From the NCBI GenBank assembly GCA_032988165.1, contig JANTQF010000523.1, forward strand, positions 1 to 17,161: 17,161 nt of DNA, in the 5' to 3' direction. This document shows, piece after piece, positions 1 through 8,712 of the stretch (positions are counted from its first letter, which is position 1; the number at the start of each line of letters is the position of its first letter). This DNA is from Emmonsiellopsis sp. PD_33. Lineage: Eukaryota; Ascomycota; Eurotiomycetes; Onygenales; Ajellomycetaceae. The position numbers and the translations under genes were made by a program. Below the pieces are notes generated by a model. That model did no database searches. It had not been told where the DNA came from and was given only the letters and a program-made list of their open reading frames with translations.

Positions 1-100
1 CTTCCCCCCCCTCCCCCCCCCCCCCCTTCCCTCCCCCCCCTTTTCTGATTCTTCCCTACCCCCCCTCCCCCCTCCCCCCCCAAAAACCCCCCCCCCCCCC
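1..100. repeat. C-run low-complexity tract
   Basis: This stretch is almost only C with a few T and A, including several C runs of 6 to 14 bases. The complementary strand therefore carries long G runs able to form G-quadruplexes. It ends about 20 bases before the tRNA gene. I see no coding potential in it. Confidence 0.85.
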
Positions 101-120
101 GCCTCGCCCTCATCCCTCCA

Positions 121-244
121 GCCTCCGTGGTGTAGTTGGTTATCACGTGAGTCTCATATTTACGTCCTTTCAACAATATGATAGGTTAGCATCCTAAACT
201 ACCTAGCGATCTCAAGGTCGCCAGTTCGATCCTGGCCGGGGGCA
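121..244 (+). tRNA. tRNA-Met (anticodon CAT) with a 50-nt intron
   Basis: This is an elongator methionine tRNA that folds fully by hand. The acceptor stem 121-127 (GCCTCCG) pairs with 237-243 (CGGGGGC, one T-G pair), and the discriminator is A244. The D stem is 130-132/144-146. The anticodon stem 148-152 pairs with 210-214, with a T-T mismatch at 31-39 that also occurs in other eukaryotic elongator Met tRNAs. The loop is CTCATA plus A209, so the anticodon is CAT at 155-157. The T stem is 220-224/232-236 around loop TTCGATC. An intron at 159-208 sits at the usual place after base 37. The internal A box (128-139) and B box (about 223-233) are intact, and a T-run terminator follows directly. The acceptor stem starts with a G-C pair, unlike the A-U of fungal initiator tRNA, which supports an elongator. 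Confidence 0.93.
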
Positions 245-250
245 TTGGGG

Positions 251-264
251 TTTTCTTTTTTTTT
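251..264 (+). terminator. RNA polymerase III T-run terminator of the tRNA
   Basis: T4, then C, then T9 begin 7 bases after the tRNA 3' end. This is the usual Pol III stop for a plus-strand tRNA gene. Confidence 0.85.
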
Positions 265-336
265 CAATTTTTTCAATATTTTTTTTGGAGGGGAGGGGTT
301 TTTTTTTTGTGTTTTTTTGGGTGGTGGTGGTTTGGT

Positions 337-359
337 GGGGTGGGGAGGGGTGGGGCGGG
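337..359 (+). repeat. G-quadruplex-type G-run tract
   Basis: Four consecutive GGGG blocks (337-340, 342-345, 347-350, 352-355) and a final GGG (357-359) are separated by single bases. This is an ideal intramolecular G-quadruplex pattern on the plus strand. It lies in a T/G-rich stretch (about 245-360), opposite in strand bias to the C-run tract on the other side of the tRNA. Confidence 0.8.
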
Positions 360-430
360 CCGCTGGGTTTGAACTTTGCTGGTTGGGTTGGGGGACTTGG
401 CGCGGGAATAATTTGTAGAAAACTCTGGGT

Positions 431-450
431 TGAGGCGGGTTGAGGCGGGT
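431..450 (+). repeat. Two-copy tandem decamer TGAGGCGGGT
   Basis: The decamer TGAGGCGGGT occurs twice back to back at 431-440 and 441-450. It is a minor direct repeat in non-coding DNA. Confidence 0.7.
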
Positions 451-1288
451 TTCACAAGTTTGTGGGGGGGATTGGTTGTGGGTTCATTCAATGCTTTTAT
501 GAGTAGGGGCCGACTCTCCGGGGGGGAATGGTCATTGTTGAGGTAGTTGGATATATTTCCATTCTCTCTTCGTAATCAACAATAGGAAAAGAAAATAAAA
601 ATGGTGACAACTAGATAAATCCAATGCTAAGGGTATATGCACGCAAATAAAGCAAGGTAAAAAAAATACAATCGTAATGCAACCTCAATCTCATGTGGGA
701 TATTCCAATTGCCGTTCAGCGGGGAGGATAGATGCGCCCAATTTTCAAGGGAACGGGGAATAGAATTATCAACAACACCCCCAACTATGATTTCCCCACA
801 GAGAGCCACTTACAGTGGAAAGGGACTGTCAAATGCGCGATAGCGGCGACGAAGGCTCAAATTGTCATTCAGGGGGGAGATTTGTTCGAGGCCAACCAAC
901 TGTTTTCTGGGTATAATGGGAAGCAAGCAAGGAGCAGGAGCAAAAGTGAAAAGAAAGCACCAAATCCAATAAAAAACAAACACGCTGTATGCTGTAACGA
1001 ACGCTTTGCTCCTGTTTTATCCTAGCCTTTTTCTTTTCCGTTGGTTCTATTCGTGGCAATTCCGGTGTATAGGTGTGGTGCGATTTATGATGGAGTGGTG
1101 AGCTTTATAAAAAAAAAAAGGCAAGCAGGGTATAACTGCAGAGCGCAGAGGCAGTTTCTGCTGCGGGATGTGTTTCGCGATGCTCCGGTCTGTTTCGTTT
1201 CAGATGACGGATTTGGAGTCGCAACATAGGACGGAAGGCAGATACAGGATAAGGGAATTCGTTAAAAGGTTTTCTGGAGGGCGTGTCG

Positions 1289-1816
1289 TTACCGGCCCTT
1301 GTTGTCTTTCCTCGATGAGCCCTGCGACGACAGTCTCTCGGCTTCTCGTTGCATGAGCTTCTCGACCAGCTCTCGAGGTGAAAGAGAACCCTCATTCCCC
1401 GTGCTTGAGCCAGGTGAATGCGTGGCGCCAGCCAAGAAATAGCCTTCTTCTTTTTCTTCCAGCGCCAGGGGAGTAACGGGACCAGGGCTGCCCAGGGGGT
1501 CAAGACGAGGCTTCGATGGTTTAGTAGAGGAATTGGACGAGGAGCCGCGTGGTGTGAGCGTCACGCCAGCAACTAGGTCGCGGTATTGTCGCAGGGCATC
1601 CCTGGAGCCCGAGGGCATTCTGTAGGGCTGCGCAGGCCGTTGCTGGAGGGGAGAAGGGGGCTGACGGTGGTCTCTCGAGGCGTTGGAGGAGGATTGGTAG
1701 ACGGCGGGGTGGAAGCGCGGGAGGGTTCCCAGATGGATGGGCTGCTTTGGCTTTGGAGAGATGCGGGTTCGAGGGCGCGAGGGAGGGGGAGAATGGGGGC
1801 GGAGAGAGGGAGACAT
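1289..1816 (-). CDS. Conserved fungal protein of unknown function, proline/serine-rich
   Basis: This is a single-exon gene of 175 aa from the chosen start. The N-terminal part is disordered and rich in Pro, Ser and Arg. A compact block follows whose core LPRFHPAVYQS I recognise as typical of an uncharacterised family of small Pezizomycotina proteins. Further ordered-looking islands are RDALRQYRDLVAGVTLTPR, the PLGSPGPVTPLALE region, and a C-terminal amphipathic helix around SPRELVEKLMQREAERL. There is no signal peptide or membrane segment, so it is probably cytosolic or nuclear. I chose the ATG at 1816 because its context (CCCACCATGT) is the best. In-frame ATGs also occur at 1843 and 1870, the latter just downstream of an ATC/GAT microsatellite; the frame stays open to 1939 but without ATG. 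The function is unknown, and the family call rests on pattern memory, not a search. Confidence 0.7.
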   Translation of the reverse strand: MSPSLRPHSPPPSRPRTRISPKPKQPIHLGTLPRFHPAVYQSSSNASRDHRQPPSPLQQRPAQPYRMPSGSRDALRQYRDLVAGVTLTPRGSSSNSSTKPSKPRLDPLGSPGPVTPLALEEKEEGYFLAGATHSPGSSTGNEGSLSPRELVEKLMQREAERLSSQGSSRKDNKGR

Positions 1817-1867
1817 GGTGGGAACGGTGGTTGCTGAGTACATGTAAGAGGCAGAGCGGTCACTCAA

Positions 1868-1893
1868 CATGATGATGACGATGATGATGATGA
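1868..1893. repeat. GAT/ATC trinucleotide microsatellite
   Basis: About eight GAT-like triplets, with one GAC interruption, lie in the presumed 5' UTR of the minus-strand gene. They overlap its most upstream in-frame ATG (1868-1870). If translated on the minus strand they would give an isoleucine run, which argues against a start further upstream. Confidence 0.75.
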
Positions 1894-2819
1894 TGGCTCT
1901 GGGTGAGGCAGTGGGAGGCAGATGTAGGAGCAGTGGCAAGGCTGGAGAGTGAGGTAAGCGGCTGGGCGGGTTGGTAATTGGAGATAAGGCTGAGAGAGAG
2001 TCGGTGAGGAGAGGATAGGCTGAGGGAGTAGCTAGCTAGATAACCTCGAGATATGCGAGACAGAGTCCAAGAAACAAGAACTGGATATGGGACGGGAGGG
2101 AGGATCCTTAAGTCAAAGCAAGACTGGGCGGCTGTGGGGTAGCTTGGACCACAAATACAAATCCAAATACCACCTCGTATGTCCTTATCCTTATTTGACG
2201 AAGCGCCAGGAGTTGGCTCGCTAGCTGGTTACTCGTGAGTCGTATGAGTCCAGTGGCGCTCAACGCGGGCAGACTGTCTGGGATCCGCTGGCCAGCACTC
2301 AATAGTCAAGGCCATCCCCGTCTGCTGCTGGCTCCCTGCATTCAATGCCACGTCTGGCGCGAGGGGCCCAAGCCCTTGTTTCGCCAACAACGCCGCCCTG
2401 GAGCCAACCAGCGCCGGTCGACGCAAAAAAGGTACCATGGCGCCCCAACCCTGGAACCGGCAGCGAGGGGCAAGGGGGCTCATTTGTTCATTTGGCGAAA
2501 GCGGGGGAGCCATGACGCCAGAGATAGACAGAGACGGCCGGTCAATGCGATGGCCGAGCCGCCGATTGCGATTGCGGCGGTATCGCTGTTCCAAACTACT
2601 CCGTACACCCAAGTTTATGGCTGCCCCTATCCAGTTCACAGCAGCAGCTATGGCTACGACAATGGATACGAGCAGGCAGGCTCATCTTCTTCGTCGTGGC
2701 TGCTCTGGGTTGAGAAACTGCAACTAAAAAGCTCCAGCATCCATCGCTTCAAAACAACTTGAATCAACTAACCACGCTCAGTACTGTCCCCAATAGCTAC
2801 CTCAACCGTGGATTCCGAA
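1871..2819. promoter_or_regulatory. Divergent intergenic region between the 1289-1816 and 2820-4028 genes
   Basis: About 950 bases separate two genes transcribed away from each other, so both promoters should lie here. Long open frames cross 2229-2762 on both strands. They overlap each other in a GC-rich stretch, lack known motifs and are probably chance. I see no clear TATA box or RNA gene. Confidence 0.5.
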
Positions 2820-4028
2820 ATGGATATCGACCCAAGACCATCCGAAACCCCCCCAGACCCAGGAGCGTCGGAAACCCCCCCTGACGAAATATACAACACC
2901 CCATCTGCCGAGAGAATCTCTCTTCTTATTGACCTGCAGGATGCCCTGGGGGTCTCCCGAGTACCCGCTCCCTTCTGGGCTTGTTTACACGTCTGTCACA
3001 TTTCCCGCCTCCGGGCTCTGGTCAACACAGCCAGAGTGACTCCGATATGGATCTCCCTACTGAGCGACTGCTGCGCTTCTATTCCGCTCCGGTGGGTGAA
3101 GCGCAGAATCCCGAAAGAAGCCGCATCCCCCCCTACCCCTTCGCGCCATGGTTGCCCTTCCTCACCTGACAACCTGGCTAAAGAACGAGATAACAATTCC
3201 TGTGTCCTGACCAAGGCGGATCGGTTCGTCGTCACACGGGTCTATCCCGACCTGCCAATTTTGTCCTCACTGCCAGCCCCAGCTTTCGCGAAGCTACTTG
3301 TATTTTTTTGGGAGTCTCGGTTGAGTCGGTGGTCTACTAAATTGTTTAGGGGCCCTGCGGGCCTGACGACTGTGGCTCCTGATGGGTGCTCCAATTTCCT
3401 ATGCATGCACGGTGACCTTGCCCGTTACTTCAATAGGGGTCAGCTTGCCCTCAGACCAGTTTCGCTGTCCGAGGATAAGAAGGAACTAGTCGTTGAGTTA
3501 TACTGGCAGCCACGGGCTCCTCATACGTTCAGAGACGAGGTGGATATCCTCCAGGTCCCCTGTTCTTCGAGAGACCTTGACGGGTATCAAAACAATCGCT
3601 TCACTATCAATGTTGATGGACGCGAAGTGGGTATAAATTCCGGCGATTCGTTCACGCTTACAACCGCTGATCCTACAACGCACCCCCTCCCGAGTTTTCA
3701 TCTTCTCGACATGCAGTGGCATCTCAATAGAGTCGTGGCGATGTCTGGTGCCACGGATGCCAATGATGATGTTAATCAAGACGACGATGATGATGGTGAT
3801 GATGGTGAAGAAGATGATGAGGACGATGATTATGAAGATATCTCCGAGCATGCAGCAGTCGAAGAATGGCAAAAGTCAATAAACGGAATAGTTCAATGGG
3901 TGCAGTCTTTGATGGCCTCCTCCAACCAGGACAACGACGGTTCCCCTGACTCTGTCTCGGTCTCTCCAAATGCGCCGTCACTAAAGACGGACAACTCTCA
4001 ACCGCAGGTGGATGAGGATGTGACATGA
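2820..4028 (+). CDS. HNH_2-like (PF13391-type) protein with degenerate active site and acidic tail
   Basis: This is a single-exon gene of 402 aa. The frame opens at a GTG at 2808, but the first ATG is 2820, with purine at -3. Residues about 30-70 are a helical N-terminal segment. Residues 122-131 (ERDNNSCVLT) match the opening of the fungal HNH_2 fold, which is usually followed by an Ala-His-Ile-x-Pro motif. Here that position reads TRVYP, with Arg140 where the histidine is expected. The second half of the fold, CMHGDLARYFNRG then LALRP (about 195-213), normally has Asp-x-His before Arg; here Ala201 replaces the histidine. The C-terminal part (about 312-342) is an Asp/Glu run encoded by a GAT-rich tract, followed by a short helix and a disordered end. 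Relatives are putative HNH endonuclease domain proteins of unknown biology, common in Aspergillus and its allies. The loss of both histidines suggests no nuclease activity. Residues about 70-110 may be out of frame (see findings). Confidence 0.72.
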   Translation: MDIDPRPSETPPDPGASETPPDEIYNTPSAERISLLIDLQDALGVSRVPAPFWACLHVCHISRLRALVNTARVTPIWISLLSDCCASIPLRWVKRRIPKEAASPPTPSRHGCPSSPDNLAKERDNNSCVLTKADRFVVTRVYPDLPILSSLPAPAFAKLLVFFWESRLSRWSTKLFRGPAGLTTVAPDGCSNFLCMHGDLARYFNRGQLALRPVSLSEDKKELVVELYWQPRAPHTFRDEVDILQVPCSSRDLDGYQNNRFTINVDGREVGINSGDSFTLTTADPTTHPLPSFHLLDMQWHLNRVVAMSGATDANDDVNQDDDDDGDDGEEDDEDDDYEDISEHAAVEEWQKSINGIVQWVQSLMASSNQDNDGSPDSVSVSPNAPSLKTDNSQPQVDEDVT

Positions 4029-5903
4029 ACCAGGCTTGTTCCAGTGGTTGCGCTCTTTCTCCCCTTAATGTATAATAATGACTTCATTTTTTCCCCTGCT
4101 CCTTTTTTTTTTGTTTCAAAAGGTGGCTTTTATGTGTAAGTTTAGAGTAATTATCTTACATTACCCCTCCCTATAAAACAGTACCAGAGGCACTGTATTG
4201 AAATGACGTTAAGCATATTTGTTCCCCATCCCATTCCCCAGCTGAACATGGAGTTAGAGCATGCAGTGTGAGAGAGACTAAAATTGCTACAAACTATTTT
4301 TACTGCACCATTACTAAATGAGTTATATCATCTATCCAATCAAAGTCTCTCAGACAAAGTCATGTGGACATGGCCATGCAGGAAATCCATGCTGATCCAT
4401 GTGCTCATTTCACACCTTTTTTGCCTGTTAGCTGCATATTCTCAAGGAGTTCGCAAATGGGAGTGGCCCTGGTTGCCGAAATATGTCCGGACAGGGATAT
4501 GGCCGAAAGCGCATCAGGGATTTGAGGGTTAGTTAGTTTGTCAGTTAAGGAGCTGGGAGCTGGGAAGTATGTCACTATCTTTATTATTTAGGGAGGAACA
4601 TGCAGGAGGGAAGCTTGGGATTAATAGGTAGGGGTTACCAGGTAATATATGTAACTCTTTCAGTAGCTCTCATTTCCAATATAACTAGCTAGCTTGAGTG
4701 ATGCAATGCCAGAATAATTAGTTAGTAACTACCCCTCTTTTCATTAAATCCCTGGGAGAGCTCCAATGATCAATTTCACGACCACACCATGCGGGCGCGG
4801 TAGCTAATCAGTTCAGTTAAGTTAGTTACCACATGGCAATCCATCCCCAACTCAACCCAGCGATCCATCCCCGGATTAACAATCAGAACCAGTGATGGAT
4901 GGGGGAACAGACAGATTGGATCACTGGCCCCTCTGTACTAGTAGTTACTTGTATTGGTCCGATGTCGCTTGCAACCCAATCCATGGATTAGTAGATAGTT
5001 TATTAATTGCTTTTCTTAGCTAGTAGCTATCCGTTATTTTTTCTTCCATATTATTTTAGCTACATGGATGTGCCGTGTCTGGAGTTCGAAGCTGCTACCT
5101 ACTGGGGGGTTTATAACAAACCAACCACCTAATTGACTATCTACTAGCCTTCAAGGGGGCTTCTTCGGTGGAGAGACTGGGGTTGAGCCTTGCAGCTGCG
5201 TAACTTACATCGTGGGCGAGTGTCTGATTGAATTGACCGTGGCATCCATGCATGATATCATCATCTCTAACTATCATATAACTAACTACTATCTATATAT
5301 GCAGACGCGGATGCCAGATGCAGGGCTTTCTCTTCAGGAATATCGTTTCCACTACCTATCCCTCTCCTGAGCAACTGCCTAACTAGGCCCAGAGGAGTAG
5401 CTAGAAGCGGGGTGCCGCAGGGGGAGTAGGTAGGTAGGGGAATGTTAATGAGGGGAAGTTTCCTTTTGGCCCTTTTTATTATTATGCTGTTAACGCGGGA
5501 TTAGTTAAAAACACACCATGTATAAAAGAGTAATTTAGTTGCATCTTCCCCGGATTTTTACTATTTTGGTGGCATTGGCTAAAATAGTTAGTTGACCATG
5601 TACTAGTTATGGAGGGAGGGGGGAAAGGGATGGATTGAGCGGTGTTTTGCTGCGGTGTCTATATGGGCAGCGAGCTCCGGTAACTAACTGCTTAATAAAT
5701 ACCTTACCAAAGGGAAAAACCGTGTCATTGATGAGTGGGGAGAGAGAATCTCATAGACAATCATCTAGATGCTGATTTAGCCTGCATGTCCTCCCTTATA
5801 CCTATTTGTTCCGTGGAAATGCCAATTGCCGTACTAGCCCAACCTTCAATCCAAAGAACCCTCTCAAACATCATGAACCCATAACCATACCCATACCCCT
5901 TAC
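4029..5903. other. Long gene-free region between convergent genes
   Basis: Both flanking genes end here, so only two 3' UTRs are expected, yet the gap is 1.9 kb. An AT-rich candidate polyadenylation region lies at about 4067-4080. The middle is AT-rich and contains six copies of AGTTAGT or its complement (4531, 4720, 4820, 5281, 5586, 5683) plus many CTAG-containing words. The longest frame (4284-4532, 82 codons) has no recognisable feature. No tRNA is visible. It may hold a non-coding transcript or decayed sequence. Confidence 0.55.
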
Positions 5904-6731
5904 CTATCCACACAATCCATCTCCACCCCCGGCCCCCCTCATCTCCCTCAACAGCTCATTAACCCCCTTCCCCTCCCTCTGCCCCTCCCCATCTGCCTCC
6001 GGAATCTCCAACCCCTCCTCCCTCCTCTTCTCATCCAGCTCCATACAAATAACCGCCCACCGCTTGCTGAAATTCTCCCTCCAACTCGCGCTCTCCCGCC
6101 GTCTATTCCCAAACTTCGCCTCCAGATACGCCGCCAGCTCCTGGCTGCGTGGCTCGAGATAGCGGATCGATTTGATAAGGTGGAAGCCTGCGAATTCGTG
6201 GTGGCAATTGCCGCCGGGGATGCGGGTGTAAGATGTACGGGATGGGGATGGTTGTTGGACGAAGAGTGGGTAGGAGATGGTAGAAGTATCAGCGGGGAGT
6301 AGGTCAATGTTCGTTCTGCAGAAGACTTCATTGCGCGATTCCCAGTAAGGGTGCGCCTTGTTGAAGAGCACGATGTATGCTAGGGTGTCTTGATCGGCGG
6401 CGGTGGTGTTGAGGGTTCCATGGGGGCGGGACTGAGCGGATTGTTCTTGTTCTTGCTCTTGCTTGTGCGTTTCGAGGGAGTTGGGCGATGGGTCGTTGGA
6501 GGAAGGGGAGGTGAGATGATTGTTTTCGGAGCCTATATTGTTGGCGTCATCAGGGTTGGTGTTCCCCTGTGAATTGAGTTGGAGTTCTTGACCATGTGGA
6601 GCATGTCCAAAGTACGCCTCTATATCTCTGAGGTGGTAGAGCTTCTGGGCTGTTGTCGGTGGTTCTGGTGGCTGATCGCCCGCGGGTCTGTTACGGAGAG
6701 CGGGGGGGATGTATCTCCCTGTTGTTGCCAT
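5904..6731 (-). CDS. Conserved fungal protein of unknown function with N-terminal YIPPALRNR motif
   Basis: This is a single-exon gene of 275 aa with its ATG in a good context (A-rich, A at -3). Residues 6-14 read RYIPPALRN, very like the YIPPHLR/YVPPHLR peptide near the N-terminus of Ded1/DDX3 helicases, but no helicase domain follows. Residues about 55-110 are disordered, with a Gln-Glu repeat (QEQEQEQ, 91-97). The folded part runs from about 117 to 240. It has YIVLFNKAHPYW, then VFCRTNIDLLP, then FAGFHLIKSIRYLEPRS (180-196), and a final helical block with SWRENFSKRWAVICMELDE. This order of blocks resembles an uncharacterised Pezizomycotina family I recognise only by pattern. The C-terminus is Gly-rich. 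There is no signal peptide or membrane segment, so it is presumably cytosolic or nuclear. No catalytic motif is evident. Confidence 0.75.
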   Translation of the reverse strand: MATTGRYIPPALRNRPAGDQPPEPPTTAQKLYHLRDIEAYFGHAPHGQELQLNSQGNTNPDDANNIGSENNHLTSPSSNDPSPNSLETHKQEQEQEQSAQSRPHGTLNTTAADQDTLAYIVLFNKAHPYWESRNEVFCRTNIDLLPADTSTISYPLFVQQPSPSRTSYTRIPGGNCHHEFAGFHLIKSIRYLEPRSQELAAYLEAKFGNRRRESASWRENFSKRWAVICMELDEKRREEGLEIPEADGEGQREGKGVNELLREMRGAGGGDGLCG

Positions 6732-7248
6732 TTTTTAGATAGGTTTGTGTAGATCGCCGTGAGTATGTGACTCGGTATTGGAGAGGGATATGCGCGAGAG
6801 ATCGCTGGGCTGCAATGATTTTTGACAGGCCCGCGATGGAGGATTTGCGTTGGGCATTGGTGAAAAGCTGCGAGTTAGTCGCGCGGGGTGTTTACCACGT
6901 CCTTTATGCAGGCTTGGGACATAACCAGGATAGCTACATCTCACCTGACCTGTAGTCTCCGTAATAACACAGAACGTGTTAGAAATTTCCAGAGGGGGCC
7001 AACGGACGAGAACAATGACCATCCTTCAGGCGGGAGGTGGTTTAATCCAGGGTTCGGGCTCTATGCTGCAATGAAGCCTGTGGAGTCCATAGAGGTAGGA
7101 GGGTGTTTTTGCCTTTTATTGGACCCTGCTGAGCTGTCTGATGGTAGGCCTGATGCTACCCCTCAACTGTCGGTCGAGGTGAGGGCAGAGCAGAGCATAC
7201 CAATGAAGATGATGGGTGGAGGTTATCGACAGCTAACCAGATAGTTAT

Positions 7249-7269
7249 CGCGCCTATGTGTTAGGCGCG
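7249..7269. repeat. Perfect 8-bp inverted repeat with a third direct copy nearby
   Basis: CGCGCCTA at 7249-7256 and TAGGCGCG at 7262-7269 form a perfect stem with a 5-base loop. TAGGCGCG occurs again at 7281-7288. The GC-rich words stand out from the AT-rich surroundings. This could be a protein-binding site or a remnant of a mobile element end. Confidence 0.55.
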
Positions 7270-8581
7270 GATCGCTAAATTAGGCGCGGTCTCCAGTTAA
7301 ACATCCATGGATCAACAGCCCGTCACGCCAATTCATTGAAAACCATGACCTGCGGACAAATAATATGCTTCGGATTGATTTATGGCTCTCATGATCTAGG
7401 CCTCATGCTCGGAATATATTGATACAGACAGTGGAGGATCCTGGCGCCTATACTTGAGCGGAGGCATGTGGCTTGAGGACGCAATGTCAAGGAGGCAGAG
7501 GAACAGAAACCAGGATCTCTTTTCACCCTGGAAACCCCGCAGTCAAAGAGCAGTAGCTGCGGCATTCTCTGCTATCTGGCGATTAACTATATTAAGAACA
7601 GCTCTTCTCGCGCCGTCTCTCAAGAATAGATCATTCCGGATATCGCCGCTGCACATGACTCCAACATCCTGCCTCTGACTGCTTGAAGCCACCCTCATTC
7701 CGGTTCTCACAAAGAAATAACTGCAAAATAGCGTACACATTTTGAGGCGCTCGAGATACGCTCTCTCCGTCTCTCAATACACGCAACTCTCTTCTGATCT
7801 TGGACCGAGACTATGTCGGATCTGGCTGCAGCTCCGAGGCCACCAATTCGGATGCCGGGAGGCCAGACGGTGGCATCATATGGCCCATCCCGAGGCGCCA
7901 AACCGAGCAGGGGAAAGGGCGAGACCGAGAATGCCGATTTACAGAAGGGCCGCAATGCGGTGATGCCTCCCGCAGAATGATCAAAGCTTTAAGTTTAGCT
8001 CTTCTGTGCGACATTGATATCCCGCGGCCCCATGACATAATCAGCTGGTGGCGGTATGATCCACGGCTTCTGCAAGGGGACGGGGCCATGGATCATGGAT
8101 GTCATGCCAATCCGCATCTCCTATCCCCAGCACTTCATCTTGCTGAAACGGCCCGGCCTGGGCACCGTGGGATGGAGAAACTGCCCTCCTCGGACGGGCC
8201 ACCTGAGCCATCTGGGGTTGCCCAAGAGCTGCAGTGGAACACATCGCCGGGGTTCGAGATACACCCCCATGGTTGTGATGGTTCCTCCTGGTGGGTGGCA
8301 TTGGAGGGGGCCTGCCGATGAAACATTGTGGAAGCGCCGGGCAGACAGGCGCTACGCTATGCTTTACTGTGCGATCATGTTATACCATGTCGCACTGGAC
8401 TAACTAGTATGATGGCCTGCAATTCTCCTTCTGTGGGCTATTCTCATCCTTGGCCGTGGATCACAGGCCAGCGCGAGACCCTGGCGGGAAGGAGCTAAAT
8501 AAACAAGGAGTAAACAAGCAGGGTGGCCGGCCTTTGGGAAGGTCAGGTCCACGATGTTGTGCTCTCTGCCTTAAGGTAGGG

Positions 8582-8650
8582 TCTCCCTCGTGGCTCTTCT
8601 CTTCGCGCTCGGTTTCTCTTTTCCTTTTCATCTCGTCCTCCCGTCTCTTG
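8582..8650 (+). promoter_or_regulatory. Pyrimidine-rich promoter/leader of the GH55-PLC gene
   Basis: This stretch is strongly C/T-rich on the coding strand and lies 63-131 bases before the start codon. Such tracts often lie near transcription start sites in filamentous fungi. An A-rich element (AAATAAACAAG) occurs at about 8496. No canonical TATA box is obvious. Confidence 0.4.
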
Positions 8651-8712
8651 TATGGCCTACATGTTTCAATCGCACTGTGCACCACACGTACAACCTCCGC
8701 GCCATCGTCATC

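Larger units (their letters stand above)
245..1288. other. Intergenic region between the tRNA and the 1289-1816 gene
   Basis: Apart from the T-run, the G-run tract and the small tandem repeat, I see no gene. The open frames here are short, lack recognisable motifs and mostly start at non-ATG codons. From about 560 to 1130 the DNA is A-rich with ordinary composition. The part next to 1289 should hold the 3' UTR of the minus-strand gene. Confidence 0.6.
6732..8712. promoter_or_regulatory. Divergent 2-kb region upstream of the 5904-6731 and GH55-PLC genes
   Basis: I find no convincing gene here. The longest frames (for example 6888-7244, 7800-8321, 8056-8403) overlap one another in several frames and lack known motifs. 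A GC-rich hairpin with a third copy of its arm lies at 7249-7288. A 55-codon ATG frame at 7813-7980 follows a pyrimidine-rich leader and is discussed as a weak candidate. Immediately upstream of the GH55-PLC start is a pyrimidine-rich stretch. Confidence 0.5.

Noticed and set aside
1105..1503. 132-codon minus frame overlapping the conserved 1289-1816 gene
   Set aside because: It overlaps the better-supported gene in another frame and ends in low-complexity sequence; a shadow frame.
2229..2762. Overlapping 136-175 codon frames on both strands
   Set aside because: They lie opposite each other in a GC-rich promoter region, have no known motif and biased composition; one gene at most could be real and neither looks like a protein.
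3498..4026. Minus frames with Ile or His runs
   Set aside because: They are the antisense of the GAT-rich acidic tract of the HNH-like gene.
4284..4532. 82-codon plus frame in the convergent intergenic region
   Set aside because: No recognisable domain and no supporting context; length is within chance for this stretch.
5806..6162. 118-codon plus frame with Ser/Pro-rich translation
   Set aside because: Antisense to the C-terminal half of the conserved 5904-6731 gene.
8056..8403. 115-codon plus frame upstream of the fusion gene
   Set aside because: Three frames are open here at once in GC-rich DNA; no motif, no plausible splice partners.
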